From assembly GCF_026340465.1 (NCBI RefSeq), contig NZ_JAPEPC010000001.1, positions 2,940,001-3,004,000 of the forward strand: DNA of 64,000 nucleotides, in the 5' to 3' direction. Source of the DNA: Streptomyces sp. NBC_01306 (GTDB lineage: Bacteria > Actinomycetota > Actinomycetes > Streptomycetales > Streptomycetaceae). Positions within the stretch are counted from its first letter, which is position 1. Each line of letters opens with the position of its first letter. This document shows positions 46,087 to 55,606 of the stretch, piece by piece. The notes under the pieces are model-generated. The model made no database searches. It was not told the origin of the DNA and saw only the letters and a list, made by a program, of their open reading frames with translations. The position numbers and the translations under genes are program-made.

Positions 46087-47229
46087 ATGACGGAGACGAC
46101 GGTCGGCATCGGCGGTGCCGCGGAGAGCACCGACATGGTGCTCAACATCGGCCCCCAGCACCCTTCCACCCACGGAGTGCTCCGCCTCCGCCTGATCCTG
46201 GACGGCGAACGCATCCAGCAGGCCGAGCCGGTCATCGGCTATATGCACCGGGGCGCCGAGAAGCTCTTCGAGGCCCGCGACTACCGCCAGATCATCATGC
46301 TCGCCAACCGCCACGACTGGCTCTCCGCCTTCTCCAACGAGCTGGGCGTCGTGATGGCCGTCGAGCGGATGCTCGGCATGGAGGTCCCCGAGCGCGCGGT
46401 CTGGACCCGCACGCTCCTCGCCGAGCTGAACCGGGTGCTCAACCACCTGATGTTCCTCGGCTCGTACCCTCTCGAACTCGGCGGTATCACCCCGGTGTTC
46501 CACGCCTTCCGGGAACGCGAGGTGATCCAGGCGGTCATGGAGGAGGTCTCCGGCGGCCGGATGCACTACATGTTCAACCGGGTCGGCGGCCTCAAGGAGG
46601 ACCTCCCGGCGGGCTGGCTCGGCCGGGCGCGGGACGCCGTCGCCGATGTCCGGTCGCGCATGGACGTGTACGACGACCTCGTCCTCGGCAACGAGATCTT
46701 CCGGGGCCGCACCCGGGGCGTGGGGGCCCTCTCCGCCGCCGCCGTGCACGCGTACGGGGTGAGCGGCCCGATCGCGCGCGGCTCGGGCGTCGACTTCGAT
46801 CTGCGCCGCGACGAGCCGTATCTCGCGTACGGCGATCTCCAGGACACCCTGAAGGTCGTCACCCGCGAGGAGGGCGACTGCCTGGCGCGCTTCGAGGTGC
46901 TGCTGGGCCAGACGCACAACTCGCTGGACCTGGCAGACGCCTGTCTGGACCGGCTGGCCGCGCTGGCTCCCGGACCGGTCAACCAGCGGCTCCCGAAGGT
47001 GCTGAAGGCCCCGGAGGGTGAGACGTACGCCTGGACCGAGAACCCGCTCGGCATCAACGGCTACTACCTGGTGTCCAAGGGCGAGAAGACCCCGTACCGG
47101 CTCAAGCTCCGCTCGGCGTCGTTCAACAACATCCAGGCGCTGACCGAGCTGCTGCCCGGCACTCTGGTCGCCGACATGGTGGCGATCCTGGGCTCGCTCT
47201 TCTTCGTGGTCGGCGACATCGACAAGTAG
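46087..47229 (+). CDS. nuoD: NADH-quinone oxidoreductase subunit D-like protein
   Basis: 380 residues of the 49-kDa/NuoD family, quinone-site subunit of complex I. Blocks: [39 protein letters not shown] (R55 in the HRGAEK motif), [35 protein letters not shown], and C-terminal [19 protein letters not shown] and [16 protein letters not shown]. No other nuo genes are beside it, so it is a stand-alone second copy; most streptomycetes have the full nuo cluster elsewhere. It may substitute for NuoD under some conditions. Confidence 0.9.
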   Translation: MTETTVGIGGAAESTDMVLNIGPQHPSTHGVLRLRLILDGERIQQAEPVIGYMHRGAEKLFEARDYRQIIMLANRHDWLSAFSNELGVVMAVERMLGMEVPERAVWTRTLLAELNRVLNHLMFLGSYPLELGGITPVFHAFREREVIQAVMEEVSGGRMHYMFNRVGGLKEDLPAGWLGRARDAVADVRSRMDVYDDLVLGNEIFRGRTRGVGALSAAAVHAYGVSGPIARGSGVDFDLRRDEPYLAYGDLQDTLKVVTREEGDCLARFEVLLGQTHNSLDLADACLDRLAALAPGPVNQRLPKVLKAPEGETYAWTENPLGINGYYLVSKGEKTPYRLKLRSASFNNIQALTELLPGTLVADMVAILGSLFFVVGDIDK

Positions 47230-47272
47230 GCCGGCTGCCGGCGGGACAGCTGCCGCAAGCGGTCCGGACGCA

Positions 47273-47307
47273 GTGCGGCCCGGACCCCGCCGGGGTCCGG
47301 GCCGCAC
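47273..47307. terminator. Bidirectional terminator after the nuoD-like gene
   Basis: A perfect 16-bp stem GTGCGGCCCGGACCCC (47273-47288) with its complement (47292-47307) and a 3-base loop, between two convergent genes. Confidence 0.8.
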
Positions 47308-47322
47308 ACGATCGGTCCGCCG

Positions 47323-48426
47323 CTACGAGATCGCGGTGCGCAGCACGCCCACGTCGATCTGCTCCGTCTCGTCGTGCTCGGTCAGGTCGATGACCTGGCC
47401 CACCCCGCGGTCGGTCTCGTTCCCGAAGCTGTCATCCGCACTGTCGTCCGCGCTGTCCGCCGGGCCCGACCCGGCCGCGGAGACCGACGCGGCGGCGTTG
47501 TGTGCCGCGATGGCCTCCGCACCCACCACGTCCGCGAGGTCCTCGTTCTGAACCGAGGCCAGCTGCGCGGGCTCCAGGGCCGAGGCGGACGTCCTGTCCT
47601 TCTGCGTGTTCTGCATGTTCTGCATACCGAAGAAGTCGAAGCCGCCCACGGGCCGGGGCGCGCGGCCCTGCTGCGGGGTGTACGGGGTGATGGCGCTCGC
47701 CGGAACGCGACGCGGAGCAGGGAGAGCCGACGGCGGGCGCGTGTGCTCGGCGGCGGCCGCCGCCGGCTTCCCCTCCGGATCGGCCGTCTCCCGCTGTTCG
47801 CGCTGCTGCCGCTGCTCCCGGTGCTCGCCGTGGTCCCGGCCCTCGCGCTGTTCGCGCTGGGCCGCCGCGTTACGGCTCAGCGCACCGAGTGCCTGGGCGG
47901 CCTTCGCGTACGCGGCCGGAGTGGGGGTGGAGCGCGCGGCCGGCAGCGCGGCCCGGGTCGGGGCCGGGGCCGCGGCCTCGATCGCCAGGAGCCTGCGGCC
48001 CTCCAGCGCACCGGCCCGCGCGGTCTCGGCGGTCGCGTACCGGCGCAGCAGCGCGGCGTGCTCCCCGCGCAGCCCGGCCAGCTCGGCCCGCTTGGCCCGC
48101 AGCTTCGTCTCCAGCTTGACGCGCAGGGCGCGCGACTCCTCCAGATCGCCTTCCAGTTCGGCGGTGCGCTCCTCGGCCCGCCACTCCTCGGCGGCCCGTG
48201 AACGGGTCAGTTCGGCGACCCTGCGGCCGGCCACCCGGTCCCAGTTGCGCATCAGGACCGCGCCGGTCACCGCGGCGGCGGCCGCTGCCGCTGCCAGACA
48301 GCGGAGGACCAGGGGATCCGCGAACAGCCAGGCGCCGGCGGCGAAGAGAAGCGAAGCACCGGCAACGGCCGAAGGCTGGAGAAGCCGGTGCAGGGGTGGG
48401 GAATGGCGGTGGCGTCCACGTGGCAT
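47323..48426 (-). CDS. Membrane protein with coiled coil, unknown function
   Basis: 367 residues. Two transmembrane helices near the N-terminus (AVAGASLLFAAGAWLF, LAAAAAAAAVTGAVLM), then a long heptad-like helix (about 65-140: ELTRSRAAEEWRAEERTAELEGDLEESRALRVKLETKLRAKRAELAGL). A Gln/Arg/Glu-rich region (EHREQRQQREQRE) and a mainly disordered acidic C-terminus follow. Topology would place the coiled coil in the cytoplasm. I do not recognise a function. Convergent with the nuoD-like gene. Confidence 0.78.
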   Translation of the reverse strand: MPRGRHRHSPPLHRLLQPSAVAGASLLFAAGAWLFADPLVLRCLAAAAAAAAVTGAVLMRNWDRVAGRRVAELTRSRAAEEWRAEERTAELEGDLEESRALRVKLETKLRAKRAELAGLRGEHAALLRRYATAETARAGALEGRRLLAIEAAAPAPTRAALPAARSTPTPAAYAKAAQALGALSRNAAAQREQREGRDHGEHREQRQQREQRETADPEGKPAAAAAEHTRPPSALPAPRRVPASAITPYTPQQGRAPRPVGGFDFFGMQNMQNTQKDRTSASALEPAQLASVQNEDLADVVGAEAIAAHNAAASVSAAGSGPADSADDSADDSFGNETDRGVGQVIDLTEHDETEQIDVGVLRTAIS

Positions 48427-48539
48427 GGCCCGAAATTTACCGTGCGGGTGAGCCGAATGGATGACCGCACCGGGATTTGTTCCCCAGCGGTTACCTCGAA
48501 CGGTTACCCCGGTGCTCCCGCCATTCCCCCGGGAACCCG

Positions 48540-49520
48540 CTAGTTGATCAAGCTCTTCGACTTCAGATAGTCCTTCGCGACATCGTCGGGCTTCGCACGC
48601 TCGGAGTCGACCTTGCGGTTCAGCTGGACCAGATCGGCGGTCGTCAGCGCGGAGGTGAGCTTGGCGAGAGCGGCCGCGATGTCGGGGCTGCCCGCGTGCT
48701 CGGCATTCACGACCGGCAGGACATTGTCCGCGTTCTGGAGCTTCTTGTCGTCCTGGAGCAGCACCAGACCGTAGGTGTCCAGCGTCGCGTCGGTCGTGGT
48801 GGTCAGCACCAGCTGGTCGGTGCCGTCCTTGACCGCCTGCTTGGACTGCGGGGTGCCGACGCCCTTGGGGTCGATGCCGGTGACATCAATGCCGTACTTC
48901 GACTTCAGGCCCGGTGCGCAGAACGGCCGGACCGTGCATTCGTCACCCGCGGCGATCTTGACCTTCACCTTCGACTTCCCCAGATCCGAAAGGGTCTTGA
49001 GCTTGTTCTTGGCGGCGAATTCCTTGGTCACGGCGAAGGCGTTCTGGTCGACCGCAGCGCCGGCCGGAAGCACCTTCAGCCCGCGCGGCCCGGCGAGCTT
49101 CTTCAGGGCTGCCACGGTCGCCGCGGCATCACCGGAGGCGACGGGCTTCTTCTCGGCCTGCTTGGCGCCGTTCGTCTTGGCGTTGAGGAATTCGGCGAGG
49201 GTGGCCGCGTATTCCGGTACGACGTCGATCTGCCCCTTCTCCAGCGAGGGTTCGTACAGTTCGCGGTTGTTCACCGAGGTGACCGAGGTCTTGTATCCGG
49301 CGTTGGCCAGCACCTGGCTGTACAGCGCGGCGAGGACCTTCGACTCGGTGAAGCCGGCCGCGCCGATGACGAGCGAGCCCTTCTTGCCCGAACCGGTCGC
49401 GGCACTCGACCCGCCGCCGTCCTTGCCCTTCTCCAGGCTGTCGCCGCCGCACGCCGCGAGGGAGCCCGTCAGAGCCACCACGCCGAGCACCGCGCCCGCT
49501 ATTCGCGAGGTCTTGATCAT
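48540..49520 (-). CDS. ABC transporter substrate-binding lipoprotein (glycine betaine/OpuC type)
   Basis: 326 residues. Lipobox SLAACG after AVLGVVALTG anchors it outside the membrane. The mature protein shows GSLVIGAAGFTESKVLAALYSQVLANAGY, VVPEYAATLAEFLN, and LVLTTTTDATLDTYGLVLLQDDKK, typical of OpuAC/OsmF (QAT) binding proteins for betaine, choline or carnitine. ATG 49520 has TTGGAG 8 bases upstream. Third gene of a minus-strand operon with two permeases. Confidence 0.92.
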   Translation of the reverse strand: MIKTSRIAGAVLGVVALTGSLAACGGDSLEKGKDGGGSSAATGSGKKGSLVIGAAGFTESKVLAALYSQVLANAGYKTSVTSVNNRELYEPSLEKGQIDVVPEYAATLAEFLNAKTNGAKQAEKKPVASGDAAATVAALKKLAGPRGLKVLPAGAAVDQNAFAVTKEFAAKNKLKTLSDLGKSKVKVKIAAGDECTVRPFCAPGLKSKYGIDVTGIDPKGVGTPQSKQAVKDGTDQLVLTTTTDATLDTYGLVLLQDDKKLQNADNVLPVVNAEHAGSPDIAAALAKLTSALTTADLVQLNRKVDSERAKPDDVAKDYLKSKSLIN

Positions 49521-49665
49521 GAGGTCCACTCCAAGTGACAGGTGATTGAAGAACGTTCGAGAAATTCAGCGTAGGAAAGCGTAGGAAGCAGAGAAGGCAG
49601 CTTGAGCAGAAGCACCAGCGCCGGCAGACGCAGCAGCAACGCAGCGCAGCGGACGCGGGCCGCCC

Positions 49666-50334
49666 TCAGGCCGCCCTGCGCCGCGGGTCGAGCAGCCGGT
49701 CCGCCACCACCAGCAGCCCCTCGACGACGAGGGCCAGCGCGGCGACGAGCAGCGCGCCCGCCACCACCTGCGCGGTGTCGTACGTGTTGAACCCGGCGGT
49801 GATGATCCGGCCGAGGCCCCCGCCTCCGGTCATCGCGGCCAGCGTCGCCGTGGCGATCACCTGGACCGCGGCCGACCTGAGCCCGGTCATGATCAGCGGA
49901 TAGGCGAGCGGCAGCTCGACCCGCAGGAACAGCTGACGCCCCGACATCCCCATCCCCCGGGCCGCCTCCACCACCGACCGGTCCACCTCACGCATCCCGG
50001 TGTACGCGTTGGTCAGCAGCGGCGGCACCGCGAACAGCACCAGGGCGATCACGGTCGGCAGATCGCCGTGCGAGCGCAGCGGGGTCAGCAGCAGCAGCGC
50101 GAGCACCGCGAACGTCGGTATCGCGCGCCCGGCGTTGGAGATGTTCACGGCCAGCGCGCCGCCCCGGCCGATGTGCCCGAGCCGGAGCGCGACCGGCAGC
50201 GCGATGAGGCACGCCAGCGCGAACGCGATCCCGCTGACCGTCAGATGCTCGGCGAGCCGGTGCTCCGCACCGCTCTCCCCCGACCAGTTGGACCCCGTCG
50301 TCAGCCAGGTCCAGGCATCGGTCAACTCACCCAT
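49666..50334 (-). CDS. ABC transporter permease (OpuC/ProW type), first
   Basis: 222 residues, five to six helices, with the BPD_transp_1 EAA-like loop VVEAARGMGMSGRQLFLRVELPLAYPLIMTG. It starts 2 bases before... effectively adjacent to the other permease stop (50337), so both are co-expressed and form a heterodimeric channel. The C-terminus DRLLDPRRRAA is cytoplasmic. The binding-protein gene lies downstream after a 145-base spacer. Confidence 0.92.
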   Translation of the reverse strand: MGELTDAWTWLTTGSNWSGESGAEHRLAEHLTVSGIAFALACLIALPVALRLGHIGRGGALAVNISNAGRAIPTFAVLALLLLTPLRSHGDLPTVIALVLFAVPPLLTNAYTGMREVDRSVVEAARGMGMSGRQLFLRVELPLAYPLIMTGLRSAAVQVIATATLAAMTGGGGLGRIITAGFNTYDTAQVVAGALLVAALALVVEGLLVVADRLLDPRRRAA

Positions 50335-50336
50335 GA

Positions 50337-51038
50337 TCAGCCCGCCTCAGCCGTACGGACCGCTCGCGGCGTCCGTATTCGGGTCCAGGGCGTGAGCAGC
50401 CGCTGCACGCCGAGCAGCATCAGATCGGCCAGGACGGCCAGCAGTACGCAGAGCACGGACGCGGTCAGCACCTGCGCCTTGAAGAGGGTCGGCAGCGCGT
50501 CCGAGATGAGATTGCCGAGCCCGCCCTTGCCGACGATCGAGCCGACCGTCGTCAGCGCGACCGTGGAGACCGTGGCGATTCGCAGACCGGCGAACAACGC
50601 GGGCAGCGCCAGCGGCAGTTCGACCTCCCAGAGCAGCCTGACCGGTCCGTACCCCATCCCCCGCGCCGCCTCCCTCGCGTCCTCGGGGACCGCGGCGAGA
50701 CCGGTCATGATGTTCCGTACGAGGATGGTCAGCGAGTAGAGCACCAGGCCGGTGACCACCAGGGCGGCCGACAGGCCGAACCACGGCAGCAGCAGCGAGA
50801 ACATCGCCAGCGACGGCACCGTGTAGAGCACGGTCGTCAGCCCGAGCACCGGCCCCGCGAACACCCGTCCGCGGCGCGCAAGCAACGCCAGCGGCAGGGC
50901 CACCACCAGCCCTATCGCCACCGACACCGCGGTGATCCAGATGTGCTGGACGGTCGCGTCGGTCAGCTCCTGGCTGCGGGATGTGACGTAGTCCCAGCAG
51001 AGCCAATCGTTCCTCGCCATGCAGTTCTGCCCGCTCAT
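50337..51038 (-). CDS. ABC transporter permease (OpuC/ProW type), second
   Basis: 233 residues (227 if ATG 51020 is used). Helices VQHIWITAVSVAIGLVVALPLALLA, PVLGLTTVLYTVPSLAMFSLLL, and the EAA loop AREAARGMGYGPVRLLWEVELPLALPALFAG. First gene of the permease-permease-binding protein operon. The ATPase is divergent across a 170-bp region. Confidence 0.92.
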   Translation of the reverse strand: MSGQNCMARNDWLCWDYVTSRSQELTDATVQHIWITAVSVAIGLVVALPLALLARRGRVFAGPVLGLTTVLYTVPSLAMFSLLLPWFGLSAALVVTGLVLYSLTILVRNIMTGLAAVPEDAREAARGMGYGPVRLLWEVELPLALPALFAGLRIATVSTVALTTVGSIVGKGGLGNLISDALPTLFKAQVLTASVLCVLLAVLADLMLLGVQRLLTPWTRIRTPRAVRTAEAG

Positions 51039-51208
51039 CGCGCCCCGCTTCCCGGCCCCCGCCGCGCTCCGGCCCGACAGGACCCGTTGTCCGCCCCCAT
51101 CGGTTTCCTCAACTCAGTGGCGACCCTATCCCCGGCCACTGACAATGCCGGGATCCGTCGCACTGCAGCAACATGGCCTTCACAACCGGCCCGTCACAAT
51201 GGGGAATC

Positions 51209-52354
51209 ATGATCCGATTCGAAAACGTCACCAAGCGGTACGCCGACGGCACGACCGCCGTCGACAACCTCTCCTTCGAGGTCGCCGAAGGTGAACTGGT
51301 CACGCTCGTCGGCCCGTCCGGCTGCGGGAAGACCACCACGATGAAGATGGTCAACCGGCTCATCGAGCCGACCGGCGGCCGGATATTCGTCGACGGGGAC
51401 GACATATCCGCCACCAACCCCGTCGAACTCCGCCGCCGTATCGGCTATGTGATCCAGCAGGTCGGCCTCTTCCCGCACAAGACGGTGCTGGACAACACCG
51501 CGACGGTCCCGCACCTGCTGGGCATCAAGCGCTCCGCCGCCCGCGCCAGGGCCGCCGAACTCCTCGAACTGGTGGGCCTCGACCCGTCCGTCCACGGCGG
51601 CCGCTACCCCGAGCAGCTCTCCGGCGGCCAGCGCCAGCGGGTGGGCGTGGCGAGGGCGCTGGCGGCCGACCCGCCCGTACTGCTGATGGACGAGCCGTTC
51701 GGCGCGGTCGACCCGGTCGTGCGCGAACACCTCCAGAACGAATTCCTCGCGCTCCAGAAGTCCGTCCGCAAGACCGTCCTCTTCGTCACCCATGACATCG
51801 AGGAGGCGGTTCGGCTCGGCGACCGCATCGCGGTGTACGGGCAGGGCACGATCGAGCAGTTCGACGCCCCGGCCGCCGTGCTCGGCGCCCCCGCCACCCC
51901 CTACGTGGCGGACTTCGTCGGCGCCGACCGCGGCCTCAAGCGGCTCTCCGTCACCCCGATCGAGCCCGGCGACCTGGAACAGCCCCCGGTGGTGCACCTC
52001 GACGACCCGCTGCCCGCCACGCTCCCGGGCTGGGCGGTCGTCCTGGACCGGGACGAGAATCTGCACGGCTGGATCTCCGCGGGGCAGGCCGCCACCGCCA
52101 GGGGGGCGGTGCGTGAACACGCCCGCCGCATGGAGGCCCGGCTGCCCGTCGGGGCCTCGCTCAAGCAGGCGTTCGCCACGATGCTCCAGCACGACGCCGG
52201 GTGGATCGCGGTGATCGACGAGGCCGGCGCCGGCCGCTTCCTGGGCGTGCTGACCCCGGCCCGGCTGCACGAGGCGCTGCGCCGCTCCACCGCGGCCGAC
52301 GCCCGGGACATCCCGCGCGACGAAGTGGAGCTGGACACCGTCAGCGGCCGGTGA
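51209..52354 (+). CDS. ABC transporter ATP-binding protein (OpuCA/ProV type)
   Basis: 381 residues from ATG 51209, with GGGG 4 bases upstream. Walker A GPSGCGKTT (35-43), Q-loop YVIQQVGLFPHKTV, signature LSGGQRQR, Walker B LLMDEPFGAVDP, and switch FVTHDIEEAV. After about residue 240 a C-terminal domain (LGWAVVLDRDENLHGWI, DAGWIAVIDEAGAGRFLGVLTP) resembles CBS regulatory repeats that sense ionic strength in OpuA-type importers. It is transcribed away from its permeases. The 3' end overlaps the convergent esterase gene by 14 bases. Confidence 0.92.
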   Translation: MIRFENVTKRYADGTTAVDNLSFEVAEGELVTLVGPSGCGKTTTMKMVNRLIEPTGGRIFVDGDDISATNPVELRRRIGYVIQQVGLFPHKTVLDNTATVPHLLGIKRSAARARAAELLELVGLDPSVHGGRYPEQLSGGQRQRVGVARALAADPPVLLMDEPFGAVDPVVREHLQNEFLALQKSVRKTVLFVTHDIEEAVRLGDRIAVYGQGTIEQFDAPAAVLGAPATPYVADFVGADRGLKRLSVTPIEPGDLEQPPVVHLDDPLPATLPGWAVVLDRDENLHGWISAGQAATARGAVREHARRMEARLPVGASLKQAFATMLQHDAGWIAVIDEAGAGRFLGVLTPARLHEALRRSTAADARDIPRDEVELDTVSGR

Positions 52355-53453
52355 GCCGCTGGCTCAGCCACACCATGCCCGCGGGGATCTCGCGGCGCCA
52401 GGTGTTGAAGTTGTGCCCACCGCTGGTCAGGGTGATCGACGAGAGCCGGGTGGGCGGCTTCACCTTGTCCATGAACCGCATCGTGCTGCGGTAGTTCCCC
52501 TCGCCCTTCTTGCTGGTGGTCACCAGGAGCGAGGTGGCCGGGGCGGGCCGGTGCTCCAGGCTCCACGTCAGATCCGCGCGCCGCCGCTCAAGGCCGTTGC
52601 CCTGGAAGAGGTCGCCCGTCGTCGGGTCCTCGGCCGCGCGGTAGTACGCGGAGAGCCCGGCCCCCGCCCCGTACACACCCGGGTGATGGACCGCCAGTTT
52701 CAGCGCGCAGTAACCGCCCGTCGAGTCCCCTATGGAGCCCCAGTTCCCGGGCCCGGGCCCGACCCGGTACGCGGCCCTGACGGCGCCCGGCAGGTCCTTC
52801 GCGAAGAACGTCTCGCTCTGCGGTCCGCCCTTTATGTCCACGCACTCGGTGTCCCGCGGCGGGGCGACCGTCGGCCGCAGCATCACCAGCACCATCGGCC
52901 GCATCTTCCCGGCCTTCAGCTGGTCGAACTCCGTCCTCGGGTAGTGCAGACCGTGGATCAGGTTCTCCGCCGTGCCCGGGTAACCGGTGAGCACCACGGC
53001 CGCCGGGAAAGTTCGCTTCATGTACGCCCGCTGGAAATACTGCGGCGGCAGATAGACGTAGGCGGAGCTGGCTATCTTCGACGTACGGCCCTGGATCACG
53101 ACCTTCTGTATCTGCCCGGCGAGCTCCGGCTTGGTGCCGCCGGGGACGTCCAGGCCCTTCCTCGCCACGACCCGGACGTCACGGCTGCCCGCGTCGTGGT
53201 CGACGACCACGCCCGGCGTCTGCTCCTGGCCGAAGAGGTCGGCCCACGACCCGTAGAAGAGGAAGGAGTTGTTGGCGATGAGCCCGACCGTGACGAAGAC
53301 CGCCAGCTGGGTGGCGAGGAACAGGCCGACCCGTCCGGCCACCGCGCGGCCGCTGCGCCGCGCGAGCCGTGGCCAGAGCCAGATCGTCGCGGCGAACAGG
53401 GCGATGGCCAGCAGTGCGGCGAGCGCCAGAACCTTGTGGCTGGTGAGACCCAT
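52341..53453 (-). CDS. Membrane-anchored esterase (antigen 85 / esterase D type)
   Basis: 370 residues. Two or three N-terminal transmembrane segments (VLALAALLAIALFAATIWLW, VGLFLATQLAVFVTVGLIA) then an extracytoplasmic alpha/beta-hydrolase domain with nucleophile Ser in WGSIGDSTGGYCALKLA and a likely His in SGGHNFNTWRREIP. The fold with AYVYLPPQYFQ and AAVVLTGYPGTAENLI resembles the putative-esterase (PF00756) family that includes mycobacterial antigen 85. Substrate unknown. It is convergent with the OpuC-type ATPase and divergent from the LPG-synthase-like gene. Confidence 0.86.
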   Translation of the reverse strand: MGLTSHKVLALAALLAIALFAATIWLWPRLARRSGRAVAGRVGLFLATQLAVFVTVGLIANNSFLFYGSWADLFGQEQTPGVVVDHDAGSRDVRVVARKGLDVPGGTKPELAGQIQKVVIQGRTSKIASSAYVYLPPQYFQRAYMKRTFPAAVVLTGYPGTAENLIHGLHYPRTEFDQLKAGKMRPMVLVMLRPTVAPPRDTECVDIKGGPQSETFFAKDLPGAVRAAYRVGPGPGNWGSIGDSTGGYCALKLAVHHPGVYGAGAGLSAYYRAAEDPTTGDLFQGNGLERRRADLTWSLEHRPAPATSLLVTTSKKGEGNYRSTMRFMDKVKPPTRLSSITLTSGGHNFNTWRREIPAGMVWLSQRLTGR

Positions 53454-53604
53454 GAGGAGCCGAGCTTTCTGGGGAGAGATTTTTCCGGGTGACGGATGAA
53501 CCCGCGCCCCGTAATTGCCGTCCTAGAGGACACAAAATGTCCGGATGCTGCGCCGACTTCGGCGATCGGCGGACACAGAACCTCTTGTGGAGCCGTGGGA
53601 AGCG

Positions 53605-55437
53605 ATGTCTGTGCCGGTAGATGGGGAAAAGTCGGTAATGGTTCCGAAGAGTGTCCGACGGATCTTCCGGGGCCCCCGCCCCGAGACCGTCCCCTCCCTG
53701 GTCGGGACGGCCTGTGCGGTCGTCGGCCTGCTCGACATCGCCGGCGGGGCGTTCCCCCGGTTCCGGCACAGCCGGATGCATACCGTCGCGGAGGTGCTGC
53801 CCGGTGCGCTGGGGCCGTTCACCGCGGCGCTCGCGCTCTGCGTGGGGGTGCTCCTGCTGCTCCTCGCCCATGGCCTCAAACGCCGTAAACGCAGGGCCTG
53901 GCGGGCCGCCGTGGTGCTGCTTCCGATCGGCGCCGTGGCGGAGTTCGGCTACCGGCACTCGATCGTCGGGGTGCTGATCTCGCTGGTGCTGCTGACCCTG
54001 GTCGTACGCCACCGCTCCGAGTTCGAGGCGCTGCCCGACCCGCGCAGCCGGTGGAAGGCGCTCGCCAACTTCGTACTGCTCGGCGCGGGATCGCTGGGCC
54101 TCGGCCTGGTCATCGTCAGCGTCCACCCCGGCCGGGTCGTCGGCAGCCCCAGCATCGCCGACCGCCTCCAGCACGTGCTGTTCGGGCTGTTCGGCTTCGA
54201 GGGCCCGGTCGAGTACCAGGGCAACACCTCCTGGACGGTCGCCTACTCGCTCGGCTCCCTGGGGCTGCTCACCGCCGTCACCACCATCTATCTGGCCTTC
54301 CGGCCCGAACACCCGGCGGCGCGCCTCACCGACGAGGACGAGAAGCAGCTGCGGGCCCTGCTGGCGAAACACGGCGGACGCGACTCGCTCGGCCACTTCG
54401 CGCTCCGCCGCGACAAGGGCGTCGTCTTCTCCCCGAGCGGCAAGGCGGCCGTCTGCTACCGGGTCGTCTCCGGGGTGATGCTCGCCAGCGGTGACCCCAT
54501 CGGCGACGTCGAGGCGTGGCCCGGAGCGATCGAACGCTTCATGGACGAGGCCAAGCTGCACTCCTGGACCCCCGCGGTGATGGGGTGCAGCGAGACCGGC
54601 GGTGAGGTCTGGACCCGTGAGACCGGCCTTGACGCGCTGGAACTCGGGGACGAGGCGGTGGTGGATGTCGTGGATTTCTCCCTCGCCGGGCGGGCGATGC
54701 GCAACGTACGCCAGATGGTGAAGCGCATCGAGCGCGGTGGCTACGAGACGCGGGTCCGGCGCGTCCGTGACGTGGGCGAGGTCGAGCTGGAGCGGATCAG
54801 GGCGGCCGCGGCGGCCTGGCGCGGTACGGACACCGAACGCGGCTTCTCGATGGCGCTCGGCCGGATCGGCGATCCCGGCGACGGGGACTGCGTCATCGCG
54901 ACCGCCCACAAGGCCGACGGGCCCGAGTCCCCGTTCGGCGACCTGAAGGCGATCATCCACTTCGTGCCGTGGGGCAAGGACGGCATGTCTCTGGAGCTGA
55001 TGCGCCGCGACCGCGCCGCCGACCCCGGCATGAACGAGCTGCTGATCGTCGCGGCCCTGGAGGCGTCCCCCGGGCTCGGCGTCGAGCGGGTCTCGCTCAA
55101 CTTCGCGATGTTCCGCTCTGCGCTGGCCCGCGGCGAGAAGATCGGTGCGGGTCCGGTCCTGCGGGGCTGGCGGGGGCTGCTGGTCTTCCTCTCCCGCTGG
55201 TTCCAGATCGAGTCGCTGTACAAGTTCAACGCGAAGTTCCGGCCGCGCTGGGAGCCGCGCTTCGTGGTCTTCCGCAACACCGGCGACCTGCCGCGCATCG
55301 GTTTCGCGGCAATGCAGGCCGAGGGCTTCGTCAATCTGGGCCTGCCGTGGCCGTTCGCACGGCGCGGACGGGTGGCGGACCGTCCGTGCACCCACCTCAA
55401 GGGCGCGAACGGCGAGAGCGGGGCCCGGGCGGCGTAA
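53605..55437 (+). CDS. Phosphatidylglycerol lysyltransferase-like membrane protein (DUF2156)
   Basis: 610 residues from ATG 53605. Six or so transmembrane helices in the first 240 residues (VPSLVGTACAVVGLLDIAGG, ALALCVGVLLLLLAHGL, AVVLLPIGAVAEFGY, VLISLVLLTLVV, FVLLGAGSLGLGLVIVS, VAYSLGSLGLLTAVTTIYL) precede a cytoplasmic DUF2156/LPG_synthase_C domain: LAKHGGRDSLGHFALRRDKGVVFS, GDPIGDVEAWPGAIERFMDEA, NVRQMVKRIERGGYETR, SLELMRRDRAADPGMNELLI, and FNAKFRPRWEPRFVVF. Aminoacylation of membrane lipids by aminoacyl-tRNA is the family role, giving resistance to cationic peptides. Confidence 0.87.
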   Translation: MSVPVDGEKSVMVPKSVRRIFRGPRPETVPSLVGTACAVVGLLDIAGGAFPRFRHSRMHTVAEVLPGALGPFTAALALCVGVLLLLLAHGLKRRKRRAWRAAVVLLPIGAVAEFGYRHSIVGVLISLVLLTLVVRHRSEFEALPDPRSRWKALANFVLLGAGSLGLGLVIVSVHPGRVVGSPSIADRLQHVLFGLFGFEGPVEYQGNTSWTVAYSLGSLGLLTAVTTIYLAFRPEHPAARLTDEDEKQLRALLAKHGGRDSLGHFALRRDKGVVFSPSGKAAVCYRVVSGVMLASGDPIGDVEAWPGAIERFMDEAKLHSWTPAVMGCSETGGEVWTRETGLDALELGDEAVVDVVDFSLAGRAMRNVRQMVKRIERGGYETRVRRVRDVGEVELERIRAAAAAWRGTDTERGFSMALGRIGDPGDGDCVIATAHKADGPESPFGDLKAIIHFVPWGKDGMSLELMRRDRAADPGMNELLIVAALEASPGLGVERVSLNFAMFRSALARGEKIGAGPVLRGWRGLLVFLSRWFQIESLYKFNAKFRPRWEPRFVVFRNTGDLPRIGFAAMQAEGFVNLGLPWPFARRGRVADRPCTHLKGANGESGARAA

Positions 55438-55606
55438 CGCGGCCCGGGGCCCGCGGCCACCCCCGCGATCACCCGCCCGGAGGCACGCGGCCCGGCCCAC
55501 CGCCTCGCCCCGGCCCCGCCCCGGTCCCGCAGTCCGCCTCCCCGCCCGTACGGCATCCGGCGTCCAGGCCAGATCTGAGCCGCAAAAAAGGCCCTAGGCT
55601 GGGGGT

